DNA of 64,000 nucleotides, taken from contig JABCRI010000866.1 of assembly GCA_015143295.1 (NCBI GenBank), positions 53,059 to 117,058 on the forward strand. The letters are read 5' to 3'. Numbering within the stretch: the stretch's first letter is position 1; each line of letters opens with the position of its first letter. The DNA comes from Tetracentron sinense. Taxonomy: Eukaryota > Streptophyta > Magnoliopsida > Trochodendrales > Trochodendraceae. Of this stretch, positions 1 to 12,440 are shown one piece after another. A model generated the notes under the pieces. The model was not told where the DNA came from, ran no database searches, and saw nothing but the letters and a program-made list of their open reading frames with translations. The position numbers were made by a program, and so were the translations under genes.

Positions 1-1190
1 TATATATATTAAACTTTGGTTAAGAATTTTTAGACCTTTTAAGAATATTTTTTATAAAAAAAATCGAGGTTATATTATTAAACCTCAAGAGTTAGTGAAT
101 CTTGACCATAGTTAATAAAGATTAAAAGGGACACTAATGATCGGTGAGTGCAATCGAACTCAGGGAGAGTTCAATTGCAATTGACTGTGATCCAATTTCG
201 AAAAAAGGGCTAGGGTGACAGTGGTCACTAACTTAGTCTTCCTTCAAATCCCGTTAAACATACATTATACAGGCACAAACAGTTTTTCCCTCCTTTCTCT
301 ATCCTTACTAAGATCCCACTTGAAAGAGTCCTTCCAATCATTCAACAATAGTCTCTTTTCTTTCGTTAAACAATAGTCTCTTTCATTTCTTAGAAAACAG
401 ATCAGATAATATAAAAGTATCTCATCTTGGTCCTTATATCAAGTTTTATGATAATCCTCGTTAGATACATCATTAACAACAACATTATAATGTCGCACTC
501 ATAAGCCCTTACTTTATTGATACAAATCAACTAATTTTAATAATAAGAATATGAAACCTTAAAATAAGCATTTGTCAGCTTATAAACGATTACTCTCATC
601 GGCAGTGGCAGTTGAAACCATAAAGAGGATTACAAAGGGGCCATTTTGATTTATTTATTTTGGTTGAAATGATATCATGCAACTTTTTCTTTTCTTTTTG
701 GTTTGAAGATATCATGTAACTAACACAGACTATAAGGGCCGTTTTGATACACTGCCCTTATAAATGATCTCAATCGGTGATGGTGGGTGTAGTATCGGTT
801 GTCATGGGTGGTGATAATGGTGATGGGTTATAATGGAGAACATTCCTTGTTTTCTACTTTTATTTTTTATTTTTGAAAACCAAGGCATGGAATTTGTTCT
901 GCTAAGTACCTTGATTTTCAAAAAAAATATTTTAAAATAAAAAATGGAAATTTATTTACCAAATATGGTTTAAACAAAAATTTTTAAATTTTTGTTTTTA
1001 AAAACAAAAAACAGAAAACAAATAAAGGTAAAGGTAACCATACACGATTTTGATGCCAGGTATGTTGCTATTCTACATCAGACCTTATCAATTGAGCAAG
1101 CACTCGATGGCAAGGATACAAAGAAGCAATGTTTTTAGAAAAGATATGATAAAGAGTCTGAAATTACACCTGTCTGTGAGTCAGCCACAA
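1..1190. other. AT-rich intergenic DNA with no recognisable gene
   Basis: I see no coding region here. The short open frames have no domain content and unbiased composition. About 20-230 contains a fragment of the foldback MITE family listed separately, and the rest is AT-rich unique-looking sequence. Confidence 0.6.
20..230. repeat. Foldback MITE family fragment
   Basis: The stretch has the hallmarks of a family seen five times in the window. These are a run of A's followed by a phrase meaning 'leading to TTAGTGAATCTTGACCATAG', then TTAAAAGGGACAC, then a small inner inverted repeat around CAATCGAACTC / GAGTTCAATTGC. It resembles 59150-59440 and 10511-10782. No terminal duplication was identified, so the ends are approximate. 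Confidence 0.5.
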
Positions 1191-1916
1191 CTAGGGGTGT
1201 TAAAGCATCATTCCAGGCTGTGCTTGGGCCTGATATTATGGCCCGATTAAAATTTGGGTCATTCAAACCCGACCCTACGGATACCTCTAACTTCGTTGAT
1301 TTTTCTCTCCAAGAAGTGAGGCTTCGTAGTAACAGTTTCATGGAGAAGAACAAAAAAATCACCCTATATATACTGTTGAGTAAAAAAGTATGGTAGGTGT
1401 GCTAGTAGGTTTCATTGTATGGTTATCCATTCTTTCCGTAACCGGTGCAAAGTGTCTTATCATTATGCAGTTGGCCATCTATGCCCGTAACAGGTGCAAC
1501 CTTGTCAAGTTTATCCCAACCCCAATGAGAAATAGCCCTAATCTCAGTCCATTTCTTCTCTCAATTTCCACCAACCACTTGTCCATTCTTAATCAAAGAG
1601 AGTGCTTTAACCACCATAACTTATTTAAAAATAGATAAGTGATTGGTAGAGGCGGAGAGTAGAATTTGACCGAAAGTAAGGAAAGAGTAAGGAAAGCACG
1701 CCTCCAACCCCAATTAGTAACATGTGCAAGTATCTTGTCATTGTGCAGTCGGCCAGAGCCTAGCCAAGCAAAGCCAGTCCACTTATTAATTGAGCCAGGT
1801 TAGTTAGGACTTAGAAGCCTACCAAAGCAGGCCATAGACTTTAGTATCCAAGCCCAACCCAATTAATTATTGGGCCAGGCAAGCTCGTGGGCCAGCCTGG
1901 CCAATTGACACCCCTA
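1191..1916. mobile_element. Non-autonomous hAT-like element (about 0.73 kb)
   Basis: The left end reads CTAGGGGTGTTAA and the right end TTGACACCCCTAG, an imperfect terminal inverted repeat. The complementarity continues inward through CCAGGCTG and GGGCC-rich sequence. A TAGGGGTGT terminus is common in plant hAT elements. No transposase frame is present. I could not find a convincing 8-bp target duplication, so the element may be old or the ends slightly off. Confidence 0.5.
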
Positions 1917-2458
1917 GTTTTTGATGAAAAAAAATTTTGATAACATTAGAACAGAACTGACCCTAGGGACAAGACTGGGGTAGGGCCCAACTCTTTGAGG
2001 CCCAGCCAAGCCCAAGGCAGGATAGAATTCATTATCTCCATGAATGGGCTGGGCTTGGGCAGCTCTGAAACCAAGCTCAAAAATATATATTCTAATTGCA
2101 AAGCCCAAATTGATAGACAGGCAGCCCTAATTATCATCATCATCTCCTAATTCCACCATTATGGGAAATCATTTTCAGAACTCAAGCCAAGAACAAGCTT
2201 CAATTCAAAATATTAGAGAATACATCTGATCAGACCGTAATTTGAAATAAAAAAAACCAAAATGAGTGCAAATTTGGTAATCCCCAGAAAAACGGGCATA
2301 AAAAACCATCCATTAAAAATTGCAAAAACCATTCGATAAAAGGGGAAACTGAGATCATTCATATTAACAAAGATTACCCTAAAACTAACTACAAGAGATA
2401 GAAACCCCTAAAGCATCCATGGAAAAAGCAAAAAAGAAAAAAAAACTAATCTAAATCT
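1917..2458. other. Intergenic sequence downstream of histone H4
   Basis: There is no gene. The stretch 1975-2110 is rich in GGGCC / GCCCAGCC words resembling the inner part of the neighbouring hAT-like element, so it may be another remnant of it. The part nearest 2459-2528 is the likely 3' UTR of the minus-strand H4 gene. Confidence 0.5.
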
Positions 2459-2528
2459 TCAAGCAACCACCAGAATCCCTTTAGAAGAAGAACCCAAGAA
2501 CCCAAGAACCCGAAACCCCAGTACAGAT

Positions 2529-2903
<375 letters not shown>

Positions 2904-2931
2904 TTAAATTTTTCTGGCCAAAGAGCGACAT

Positions 2932-2939
2932 TATTTATA
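2932..2939 (-). promoter_or_regulatory. TATA box of histone H4
   Basis: On the minus strand the sequence reads TATAAATA, about 92 bp upstream of the H4 ATG. This leaves room for a 5' leader of about 60 nt. Position and sequence fit a plant class II promoter. Confidence 0.75.
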
Positions 2940-2975
2940 GCTTTTTTTCTGTTTGAATGGGAGCGCATTTTGCAC

Positions 2976-3033
2976 CGTTGGATCGAGGCCGATCCGTGTC
3001 GCGTTTTGACTGTAGACTTTGAACCGTTGGATT
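2976..3033 (-). promoter_or_regulatory. Histone-type promoter motifs (nonamer-like and octamer-like)
   Basis: On the minus strand, ATCCAACG occurs twice (2976-2983 and within 3025-3033). It matches eight bases of the plant H3/H4 nonamer CATCCAACG. CACGGATC (2991-2998) differs by one base from the plant histone octamer CGCGGATC. They lie 40-95 bp upstream of the TATA box, where these motifs drive S-phase and meristem expression in plant histone genes. Function here is inferred from similarity. Confidence 0.6.
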
Positions 3034-3217
3034 AGAAAATGGTGCGTTTTCATTGGTTGAAAGGAAACATTCCTCGGATCGAAGCCTTTGTTTCATTTTC
3101 TCCCGCGCTCTTGTATTTGCTTTTAGAGGAAAGTGCAATTACAGTATTACCCTTTAATTTCCTATTCTGGACCGGCTCGAAACTCAGGTGGCCATCTCGA
3201 AGGCTAAAACACACATG

Positions 3218-4007
3218 TAGGGGTATGAAAACGAGCCGAGTTAGCCGAGATGGATACTGCACAAGCTCGACTCGTGACGTATTTATGCTGGTTCATGCTC
3301 GGCTTGAGCTTGATTCGAGCTCTCCAATACTAGTTCAAGCTCGGTTCGTCGAGCTTGAGCTGGCTCACGAGCTGCCACATCTGTTGCCTTGAGCTGTACT
3401 ACTTATTTCTGAAAGGAAAAATAGTCACCTCCTCGGTTGGTGACGCGAGGTGGGCCGTCTTGGCTCCCATTTTCTTGCCATGTGTCCCCTTCGAACCCCA
3501 TTTAACTATGATTAAAATTCATCCACACTTAGGGTTCACCCATCTACCCTTGATTTTTTAGAAAAATTGTTTTAAAATTTTAATAAAGGGTTAAATAAAC
3601 TAACCCAAGTTAAAAGGGAGTTAAAGGATCGGCTATGTGAGAGCGAGGAGGAAGAGTCCCCTAAGCCGCGAGGGGACTATTGTTGCTCCATATCAAACTT
3701 GATAATAAATTTTCAAAATGACTATGTATAAAAGATTCTAATCGAAGAAGGTTATCCATGTAAGTTAGGTTTTCTAAAATAAGAAGATGTAGGCAAATTC
3801 TAAAAGGGTTAATTTACCTTTTAATTTTATCTTAACTATAAATTCTTATTTAAATTTATATAAAAACTAATAAAGTAAACTAATTGAGCCGAGCCAAACA
3901 AGTTGTTAATTGAGCCGAGCCAAACAAGTTGTTGCTTGTTTTTTGCTCATTAACACATGAGCTCAGTCTTTTCGCTTAGCTCGGCTCGACGAGCTCAAAT
4001 ACCCATG
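3218..4007. mobile_element. hAT-like remnant with GAGCTCG-rich ends
   Basis: The left end (TAGGGGTATGAAAACGAGCC) and the right end (GAGCTCAAATACCCATG) are imperfect inverted repeats flanking dense GAGCCGAGC / GCTCGGCTCG subterminal words. This layout is typical of a widespread plant hAT group. The copy is degraded, has no transposase and shows no clear target duplication. Related words continue to about 4140. Confidence 0.5.
3440..3640. repeat. Foldback MITE family fragment inside the hAT remnant
   Basis: It contains the family signature: ATGTGTCCCCTT, then AACTATGATTAAAATTCA, then TTAGGGTTCACCCATCTACC, then CTTGATTTTTTAGAAAAA. The second arm is incomplete, so this is a fragment. Confidence 0.5.
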
Positions 4008-4223
4008 TTACTTGCTAAAATTTCTCGCACAAGCTTGTTTATTTAATAAACAAGTCAAGTTTGAACTAGATTTTCAAGCTCATTTAATTGATGAGCTAAG
4101 CTTGAGCATGCAGGTACTCTAGCTCGTTAAAAGCTCTACGGGATTATATCTATACTTAACCAACTAAAATATTTAAAATATATTAATTTCATTTACTAGT
4201 AAAAGTCAATGGTATATAATGTA

Positions 4224-5392
4224 TCTCTTCTCTACTATTATAATGAGAAAATACGGGATATAATTGTTGGTTGAATCTTTCCAAAAAGCCTATCTTTAAA
4301 AAATTACAAATATAAGGTAAAATAATAGTAGAGATATATTAGGAACAATTACAACTCCCTATAACAGTTATAGCTCAATTTTTCCTATTGTGCTCATATG
4401 ATAAAAAAAAAAAAAAAAAAGTGGTGCTATGTGCACACCAATATTTGATGACTACACCCCATTTATAAATTTTCTTAAATTTTGAAGTGCTCTATATTTT
4501 TATTAGTGCACCCCATTTATAAGGTTAGATCCTTTTGGTTTTTTTTTTTTTTTTTTTTAACAATAATCCTAATTTGATGGTGTAGGGATCTTTGAAATAA
4601 GTAAATGGCAAAGTCATTGGCAAAGCCCTGTGTGTGTTGGCTACTGCCAAAGTTTTAACTCTTGTAGTTAAAACTTTACTAATTAATTTTTTTAATTAAA
4701 GCCAATGTTAGATCATTTTGTTTTTTTTCCTTAATAGTGTTTTTCACAATTTTTAAAATATATCTTGAAATATATTTACTCTGACACCCTTTTGATTTTT
4801 TCTCCGAATAGTGATTTTCACAATTTCAAATGGATTATAAGTTTGTGGATTAAAATTTACAACTATATCAGTAACATCCTCTATTTTTCCTAATATATGT
4901 TAATTTATAAATTTTTTTATAATTAATTAGGATAAACCAAGGTTTTGATTATCTAATGAACAAGAATGTTGCCTTCACACACATTAATCAATGGTTATTA
5001 AGTTTTAACTCCTATAGTTAAAACTTCATTAAATAAATTTTTATAAAAAGCACTGTTAAATTTTTTTTGGTTTTTTTCTTGAATTGCATTTCTCACAATT
5101 TCTAAAATATATCTTGAAATATAATTAATCTAAGACCCTTTTGGTTTTTTTGTCTAGAATAGTGATTTTCACAATTTTGAATTGATTATGAATTTGTGGA
5201 TACTTTTTGTTGATTTCTTTTATGGTTTGTTGTATTGGATTTATCAAATCATCATAAAAATTAGGAATTATGTTCATGTATTCAACGACAAATTTATTCA
5301 ATTCATGTTTTTCAAGCTTGTTATTCCATTTATTCTTTCATATAACCATTAAGACTGTGAACTCACATGCATCGCACATGTGTTCCGCTAGT
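4224..5392 (+). mobile_element. Non-autonomous Helitron (about 1.17 kb)
   Basis: The 5' end starts with TC and contains CTACTATTATAATGAG, a typical plant Helitron start. The 3' end is CTAGT (CTRRT), preceded by a hairpin CACATG-CATCGCA-CATGTG ten bases upstream. It sits between A (4223) and T (5393), the expected A|T target. There is no RepHel protein, so it would depend on an autonomous partner. The interior holds a tandem duplication (separate entry). Confidence 0.65.
4630..5200. repeat. Tandem duplication within the Helitron
   Basis: About 4630-4860 and 4985-5200 are diverged direct copies. Shared landmarks are GTTTTAACTC..TAGTTAAAACTT, TATATCTTGAAATATA and GAATAGTGATTTTCACAATTT. The offset is about 340 bp. 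No coding sequence is involved. Confidence 0.55.
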
Positions 5393-6225
5393 TTTACATG
5401 ATAAGAATACCTTTATAGTATGAATTTATAATAAAATTTTAGTTTTTTTTTTGGTAAACTCAATCATACCACAATTTTAGTTAACATCATAATTTATTTA
5501 CCTAGATAATAAAGTAAACTTTTGTTAGCCAAGTATTGACCCTAAAGGGGGGATGAATAAGGTCTATGACATATTTAAAATTTCAACTCTAAGTCTTTTA
5601 TGCAGAAATGAAAATTATGTAACTAATAACAATAATCCAAGCAGTTCAGAATTTAAAGGAGTAGAGTTAGAGAATCAAACACCAAGATTTGTTAACTAGA
5701 TTCGGCAAATCCAACCTACTCCCCGCCTCAAGTTATTCTAGCTAGAGGGTTCACCACGATTCTTTTAATCGCATAGACTTCTTCCCAGGTGAAGTCCAAA
5801 CCGTTACAGCCTCTCTTGTAAGTCGAGACACAACCTTTACAATCCCTCCTTCAGGCCGGGACAGAACCTTTTACACCACAAGAGCACATCCCTCTCTTGC
5901 TAAAACGAAGCAGCAGCTTCGGGTGCAAGAATCCAAGATTCTTGACTTTCTTTTACGATGATGATTTGGATTTTTAATTTGAAGTAAAGCTCCTACACTG
6001 AGCTAGATTTGAGTTCAATAACACTCTTGGAAAAGCTCATCAAATGAGCTAAATCTAAGTTGAATAACACTCTTTGATTTCTAATAAAATCACTCAACAG
6101 TGGGTGTTAAAAAGCTCAGAAAAACAGAGTATAAGGATTTGGGGATTTTTCACTTAGAATGATGAAGAATGAGATTCAGGTGATTTCGGATTAAGCATTC
6201 CTACCTAATTATTCATATTTAATCT

Positions 6226-6235
6226 CTATTTATAG
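6226..6235 (-). promoter_or_regulatory. Putative TATA box of LTR A
   Basis: CTATAAATAG reads on the minus strand, about 90 bp downstream (in LTR orientation) of the first TCGA-centred dyad. It is a good candidate for the LTR core promoter. Confidence 0.5.
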
Positions 6236-6327
6236 ATCCCTGAAATTTTTGGCCGTTGGAGATGCATTTAATGCGATTTACCCGTTATAAATATAGCCGT
6301 TGGAAGCATTAATGATGTTCTCAGGTC

Positions 6328-6876
6328 ATCCAGTCGACTGGATGAGAGCATCTAGTTGTTTGGATGATCGCAGAGTCCAGATGGTGAATTTGGACTTTCA
6401 TCCAGTCATCTAAATGATAGTATCCAGTCATCTAGATGATGCTGATTATCTCTAAATCCATTTTTTTTTACGATTTTTAATGATTCGAATGGTTTCCAAA
6501 TACTTTTGAATAACTTAATATAGGTAAAACTCAAAGTTTTATGATCATTAAAACAAGTTAAAATGATTATTAAATGATCATGAAGGATTTCAAAAAACTG
6601 GAAAAATGATTCAGAGCCAAAATCAGAATTCTGGCCTATCCAGTCGTCTGGATGGTGCAATATTTTGCACACATCCAATTTTCATAATTATGATGTTTTG
6701 ATTCAATTCCAAAACTTTTTTCCTTTGTTTATAAATACGATTAACATCTTTTTAAGATCATTTAAAAGGTATAACATTGTCTTTCATTGATCTTAAGATT
6801 GATCAAAGAGTGCAAACCATGGAGTTAACGCATAGAGGCCAGAACTCAAAATTTTGGCCTATCCAATCGACTGGAT
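6328..6876. repeat. TCGA-centred dyad cluster in LTR A
   Basis: ATCCAGTCGACTGGAT at 6328-6343 is a perfect 16-bp dyad. Imperfect versions lie at about 6400-6440, 6638-6653 (ATCCAGTCGTCTGGAT) and 6861-6876 (ATCCAATCGACTGGAT). They are spaced irregularly and lie upstream of the LTR TATA box. Confidence 0.8.
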
Positions 6877-9178
6877 GGTGCAATATTTGCACAGATCTAG
6901 TTTTTTCATACCTTTTAAGATAGGATTGAATTCCAAGGTTTTGTGCTTTAACTTTTTGAGGATTGTTAACTTGTTTTTAAGTCCTTGAACATATTTTTAA
7001 TTTGGTCAAAGGAACCTAAGGTCATTCTAAGTAAATGAGCTTTTTCAACAACCAACCATTGATGACTTTTTAAAATAAGACCTAATACTTTTCCTACCTA
7101 ACAGATGACTTTCTTGAGTCTTGGATCTTCAACAAATGTTCATAACTTGATATCTTCCAAGATGACTTCTTTAGCTTTATGATCACCTTTCTTCTTCTTT
7201 AATTTGCATTGATCTTCAATTTGATCTAAATGACTTGACTTGATGAAGGATCTTCTCATAGATGGTGTCACTTTCATGCTTTTTCCTTGAATGACTTTGC
7301 TAATGCTTTTTGTCGCGACCCAAAATCCACCCTACGAGTTAGAGTGAATCTTGGACGACTTATCATGACCTACATAACTTGCTTGACAAACCATCCTGCA
7401 AAATACATGGAGCATATATAAAAGAGGATAAAATAACGAAAGCATAAACTAACATGGCACAGCGGAAGTTTAACCAAAACCTCTATGTATATATATGATC
7501 CAAGTTTATACAAAAGTCTAAACAAAAGAAGGAGTGCACATGCCCGACAAAATACATGAGTATAAAATCTCTCGTGGTCACCCACACTCACTTAGAATCT
7601 ACCACCTAATAATAACCATCTACATGAGGCTCCTCAACAGGGACCTCCTCGATGTACTCCTTCTCCACCCATGGGCCTGGAGCACAAATGTCAAAAGGAG
7701 CAGCCGCTCCACTAACACCTGTTGATATGAGACATGCGGCTAAGCATGAAACTCAATGAATACCAAACACTAACCAACAGTCATAGCAATACAATAATGG
7801 AAATAAAGCGGAAGCAGTTCATATCATAACAGAAAAGTAAAACAGTTTATATTTCATGCTTGCATCACATCAAAACCGGAAAACTCTTGAAATCGTCGTG
7901 TGCTTGACTTGACCTGAAAATACTATTTTCGTGCTTGAAAACTTGTCTTGTCATATTCTGTCTTGTTTATCTTGTCGTGTCGTGTTATGTCTTGCTTGTC
8001 TTGTCGTGTCATGCATGTCATGTCATGAAATGAAAATGCTCATGCTTGCTTGGAAATTAAACATGCTCATGCACTTGGGATGTTAGTGGCCTTGAACAAC
8101 TTGAAAGGAGGGTGGTGTAGACCTCTTCTTTAAGGAAATGAGAAGCGACTTGTGAGGGAGGGTGGTATAGAACCCTCTCTTATCGAAACATGACATTAAA
8201 CTTGCATGATTGAAGGCCCACTAACATCTTGCTTGACGTGTTCTTGTTCATGGCATGTTCTTGTTCTTGTTAAAAGTGAGGTAAAACATATTTTAAGATA
8301 TATCCTACCTCTATTTACCAACCCTTACATTTGGCCTTGTCATAGTGTTCGTAAATCGAGAATAAAACTTTTGTCTTGAAAAACTCGATAAACCATGTCA
8401 TGTAGGTCATGCTTGTGGTTTCGTGTACATGCTATCACTTGAAATTAAACATGACATATGGAGTTCAATAATACATGGAATAACATTCATTTCAACACAC
8501 AAGGATATTCATGCCGTTATGGAAAGCGAATAATCACACTATCATAAACCCTAGAAGTTTCATATGCTTTAAATTCATCATGCTTTTCTAGAAACAATTA
8601 TCATTCTCTTCACCTTGACATTTCATCAAACATTTGGTGTGTACATTATGGTTAAAGCCTCCTTCTTGCTTTTTTAGATGGATCAACGCTCATGGCATAC
8701 ATGTGTGTTCATCATTGGTGAAATACCTTTCCCATTTCATTCATCACAAAACATCACATGGCATCCATCGCCCATACACAACCATCCATCTCCATCCATT
8801 CATCTCATCTCATTATCATGTTTAGAATTTAGGGAAAGACCATAAAATGAAGAAAAGAAGAAAAGATGAACTAGAAGGATAGTATAGGGTACCGACCTTC
8901 AATAGAATGAAGAAAACCCTTGATTTGGAGTCCCAACTTTGAAGAAGAACCCCTCTTGGGTTTGAGAAACTCTAGTTGATTTGGGGAAGATCCTTGCTTG
9001 AAAATCTTCAAGCTTGAGCTTCCCTTGATCTCCAATCAAGACCCTCTTTGGAGGTTTTTCCCAAATTTTCTCATCTCCTTTCTCCCCTCGTTCTCTCCTC
9101 TAGGTGTAGAAAAGTCTCTAATGAAGTTCCCTAACAAGTCAAGGGTTTAAAACCCTTAATTTCGGCATCAGCTACCAC

Positions 9179-9460
9179 GTGCGATCAATCGCACACTTAA
9201 CTGCGATCAATCACGGATCAGTGTAATCGATCGCACATGGATGCAATCTATCGCACATGAACCCGAACACTTTCGTCTGATTTCCCCTTGCATGCGATCG
9301 ATCGCACACTCTTGCGATCGATCGCAGATCCTTGCGATCGATCGTAGATCCTTGCAATCTGTCACACCTGGCATCCTATCTATCGCATATGGTCCAGAAT
9401 GTTTGGGACCAATTTCACTTGCATGCGATCGATCGCACCTAATTTGCGATCGATCGCACT
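9179..9460. repeat. TCGA-centred dyad cluster in LTR B1
   Basis: TGCGATCGATCGCA occurs perfectly at 9293-9306, 9313-9326, 9424-9437 and 9445-9458. Decayed copies lie between (TGCGATCAATCGCA and similar). The decay is mostly CG to TG or CA, as expected from cytosine methylation. Confidence 0.9.
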
Positions 9461-9489
9461 CCCCAGATTTTGTTGTTTTCCCTCATTTT

Positions 9490-9566
9490 TACCCACTTTG
9501 GTATTTCGGCCATAACTTTTGACTCGTTCGTTGGATTTTGACGATTCAACTTGCGTTGGATTCATC
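9490..9566 (-). repeat. Conserved anchor block beside the dyad cluster (B1)
   Basis: The block reads GGCCATAACTTTTGACTCGT, then TTTTGACGATTCAACTT, then GTTGGA on the plus strand. Near-identical blocks flank the dyad clusters of B2 (31311-31376), C (18837-18905 and 26519-26585) and, inverted, D (10919-10976). Confidence 0.75.
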
Positions 9567-9892
9567 TTTCAAATGGGAACATTTTTGGTATTTTAGAATC
9601 TTCAAATTCTACTTTATTCATGGACCGAATTATCCCCAAAGTTGACTGATCTACAAATGGCGTTTAGAAACCCGGATTTTCAATAGATCCGACTTTAGAA
9701 ATTCAACTTTTAATTCAAGAAAATGACCTTAAGGCTTTAATATATACCAAAAATATCCGGGGTGCTACACTTTTTGTATTCTGATTTTCACATAAACTCA
9801 ATAGAGACATTAGTACCACATATCATATTCCATTGGTGTGTTATCATCAAAATCAATGATGTTACCTTAGGTAGAAAACCTATGGGCTAACA

Positions 9893-10510
9893 CTTTCTAC
9901 CTAATATAAATAGCTATATTTAATGAACTAAGCTGCTCATGAATAGCTCAAGCTTGACTCGATCACATTTATTAAAGTTTGAGCTTGTTTATTTAATAAA
10001 CAAGCCAATCTCAAGGCTAATATTTGAGCTCATTTAATTAATGAACAAGCTTGAACACACTACTACTTGGCTTGACTGATAACTCCCCTACACACATATG
10101 ATCATATGAGTGATAATTTCAAGTAACAAATATATTTTGAGTTCTTTTCTTTTCTGTTGTCTATATCAATTACCTACGATAAGTATTGATGGTTAGTGGT
10201 TAGTATTAGGTATTGGAGTCCTTTTCTTAGTATATGTTGTTCGTATGGTTTTTTGGCCTCTAGGAAGTTTGAATATGTTAAAGAAAAAAAGAGAAACTTT
10301 TATTACAATGAAAGATAGTCTTGAAGACATTTTAGATAGAGAATACATATATTTATGTAACACCCCAAATTCTTCTAAAAAAACCCTTGACCCATGGATC
10401 GCCAATGCCTTGAAACCCTAAGGGTTAGGGTGAAAATTAAGTAAATTCTTTTCTATAACTAAGTCCTTAACTCAGTCCTTAGTCAAACTTCACAATTCAC
10501 ATGACATGCA
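9893..10510. other. Intergenic, with a small hAT-like fragment
   Basis: About 9935-10080 repeats AAGCTTG / TTTAATAAACAAG words also found at 4030-4110, so it is probably a remnant of the same hAT-like group. The rest shows no gene or repeat that I recognise. Confidence 0.45.
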
Positions 10511-10918
10511 ATTTGTTATGACTCGTAATTATCTCCAGTTATAATCGAACTCTAGGGAGTCTGGTTATGCCACTGATGCTGCCACGTGTCCCTTTTGACA
10601 CCCCTTAATTGTGATTAAGATTCACCCACCTATCCTTGGTTTTTAGAAAAAAAAATATCAAAAAAAAAAAAATTAGCCTTTGGAGTTAGTGAATTTTAAC
10701 TGAGGTTAAATTTCCTTTTTAATTTTTTTTTTCTAAAAACCAAGGATAGGTGGATGAACCCTAGGGGTGGGTGAATCTTAACTGTAGCATCCCAAACTTT
10801 TCTATATTTAATGAATAGCACTTTCGTGCCTAATTGGTCTTCCTCGTAGTCAAATTAATAAATAAGAGAGAAATCGGAAATTCTGAAATGTCAGAAATGT
10901 TCATTTTCAAAAGACGTA

Positions 10919-10976
10919 CCCAACGCAAGTTGAATCGTCGAAATCGGAGGAGCGAGTCAAAAGATATGGTCAAAAC
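10919..10976 (+). repeat. Conserved anchor block beside the dyad cluster (D)
   Basis: It contains CAACGCAAGTTGAATCGTCG, then GCGAGTCAAAAGATATGGTC. It is the reverse complement of the block in B1, B2 and C, in keeping with the opposite orientation of D, and lies directly before the dyad cluster. Confidence 0.75.
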
Positions 10977-10993
10977 AGTCCAGACATGCAGAG

Positions 10994-11180
10994 CACCGAT
11001 CGCTCGGTCCAGTCAGCGATCGATCGGTCCAAAACCGATCGATCGGTAGCTGTCGCACGGTCAAAACTTTTGTATGAGAAAATTTTCCAGAGAGTAGTTT
11101 TTTGACCTGTTGCTCGGTCAGAGTACCGATCGATCGGTAGGCAACCGATCGATCGGTCATAAGCACCGATCGCTCGGTCC
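10994..11180. repeat. TCGA-centred dyad cluster in LTR D
   Basis: ACCGATCGATCGGT occurs perfectly at 11034-11047, 11125-11138 and 11144-11157. ACCGATCGCTCGGT variants flank them. The same 14-mer and the same CGCTCGG variant occur in the copia LTR F. Confidence 0.9.
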
Positions 11181-12157
11181 CCGTGTTTTGCAGAAATTTT
11201 TGTAAGGGCATTTTCATCTTTTGGGCGTTAAACCCTTACCCATAAGGGCTTGCCCGAGCCTTTAGGGCTTCATTTACCATCCTTAGAGTATTTGGAGAGA
11301 TAGAGAGAGAGGAGAAGGGGATTTCCTAACCTAGGTTTTCCTCTTGAGAAGAAATCAAGAGTGTAGGCTACCCAAGGTTTATTTCAAGGCTTGGATTCTT
11401 CAAATCCAAGGTTCAACTCGTGTGGGACTCCTCCTCCAAAGTTAGGGCAGAAACTCACACAAGTTTTTCCAAGGGGTTTCTTCCTCAACTCAAGCTTTCT
11501 TCAAGCAAGGACTTCTTCTTTCAAGTTGGAGCTCAAATCAAGGTTCCTACCAAGATCAAGCCTTGATCTAAGGTTAGTACACCCTACTAACTTTCCCTAG
11601 CGATAATCTAGGCTTTTTATGTGAAATGTGATTCATGTTAGTAGGTTTCCTTCCTTGTAAAATGTATCATTCTAATAATTATAAACAAGAAAAGGAAAAA
11701 GGATATGGATGTGTGGATGAGAGATTGATTGAGGCGATGGGATGCCGAATGTATGATGTGTGGTATGTGTAATGGAAAAATGGAGGATGGGCATTTTACC
11801 AATAATGAACTCACTTTGATTATTGGATGAAAAATATGCACTAAAAATAAGAAGATGAACTATGGAGGAACATTGCATGTGATGTGTTTGACAAAATGCC
11901 TAAACTATGAAATAATGATTTGAAGGAAGAAAAAGGGAAATAGGCCTTATACATTTATTCTCATGAATGATGAATGAATTTAAATACCATGTTGATTACT
12001 CAAATTCTCATATGCATATATTGTGAATTGAATGGTGATGTCATACCTCTCTTATTATCCTTATTCCATGGTTGTCACGATTGACACGTACACGAGCACG
12101 CATGAACCGAGATTTCAAGAGCATGTGCATATAATAACCAACAAGAAAATATTGCAT

Positions 12158-12440
12158 ATCAAGGAGGTTGGTAGCCCAGGGACATTCGGGTACTAGCCTC
12201 TGGCTCACAAGAAAACCCCTAAAACACCTATTGTCAAGGAGGTTGGTAGCCCAGGAAAAATTCGGGTACCAGCCTCTGGCTCACAAGAAAATTAAACAAG
12301 TAATAAAAATCACATATTGTCAAGGAGGTTGGTAGCCCAGGGACATTCGGGTACTAGCCTCTAGCTCACAAGAAAACCATACATATCAAGGAGGTTGGCA
12401 GCCCAGGGAGATTCGGGTGCTAGCCTCTGGCTCACAAGTT
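12158..12440. repeat. Minisatellite in LTR D
   Basis: There are four direct copies of a roughly 57-bp core (TCAAGGAGGTTGGTAGCCCA ... TAGCCTCTGGCTCACAAG), starting near 12158, 12235, 12319 and 12387. They are separated by short AT-rich spacers of 10-30 bp. Confidence 0.8.

Larger units (their letters stand above)
7311..9769 (-). mobile_element. Solo LTR B1 (gypsy, chromovirus-like), TSD CTTTT
   Basis: This 2459-bp LTR begins TGTCGCGACCC and ends GGTGCTACA. It is flanked by a perfect 5-bp duplication CTTTT (7306-7310, 9770-9774) inside LTR A. It is clearly homologous to B2 (29265-31688) along most of its length. It shares with LTRs C, D and E the CTGAGTA...CTGCCGACA-type block that I associate with Tekay/Del-like LTRs. 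No internal region is present, consistent with LTR-LTR recombination. Orientation is inferred from comparison with element C. Confidence 0.85.
5523..9892 (-). mobile_element. LTR family A: Sirevirus-like solo LTR, split by B1
   Basis: The ends are TGTTAGCC and GGCTAACA, a perfect 8-bp LTR terminal inversion. Without the B1 insertion the LTR is about 1.9 kb. The left end (AAAGGGGGGATGAATA followed by GGTCTAT) resembles the end of Sirevirus LTR F (AGAGGGGGGTGAATAGGTCTAT), so transcription would run on the minus strand. Flanking CTTT (5519-5522 and 9893-9896) may be the target duplication, one base short of the usual five. No internal coding region is attached, so it is a solo LTR. It carries a U3 dyad cluster and a TATA box. 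Confidence 0.7.

Noticed and set aside
1135..1362. 75-codon minus-strand frame at the hAT-like left end
   Set aside because: It spans the element terminus and has no similarity to transposase motifs.
9179..9460. CRISPR-like array of palindromic repeats
   Set aside because: The units are short dyads with irregular spacing inside an LTR of a plant genome. There is no leader and no cas gene, and spacers are not of constant length.
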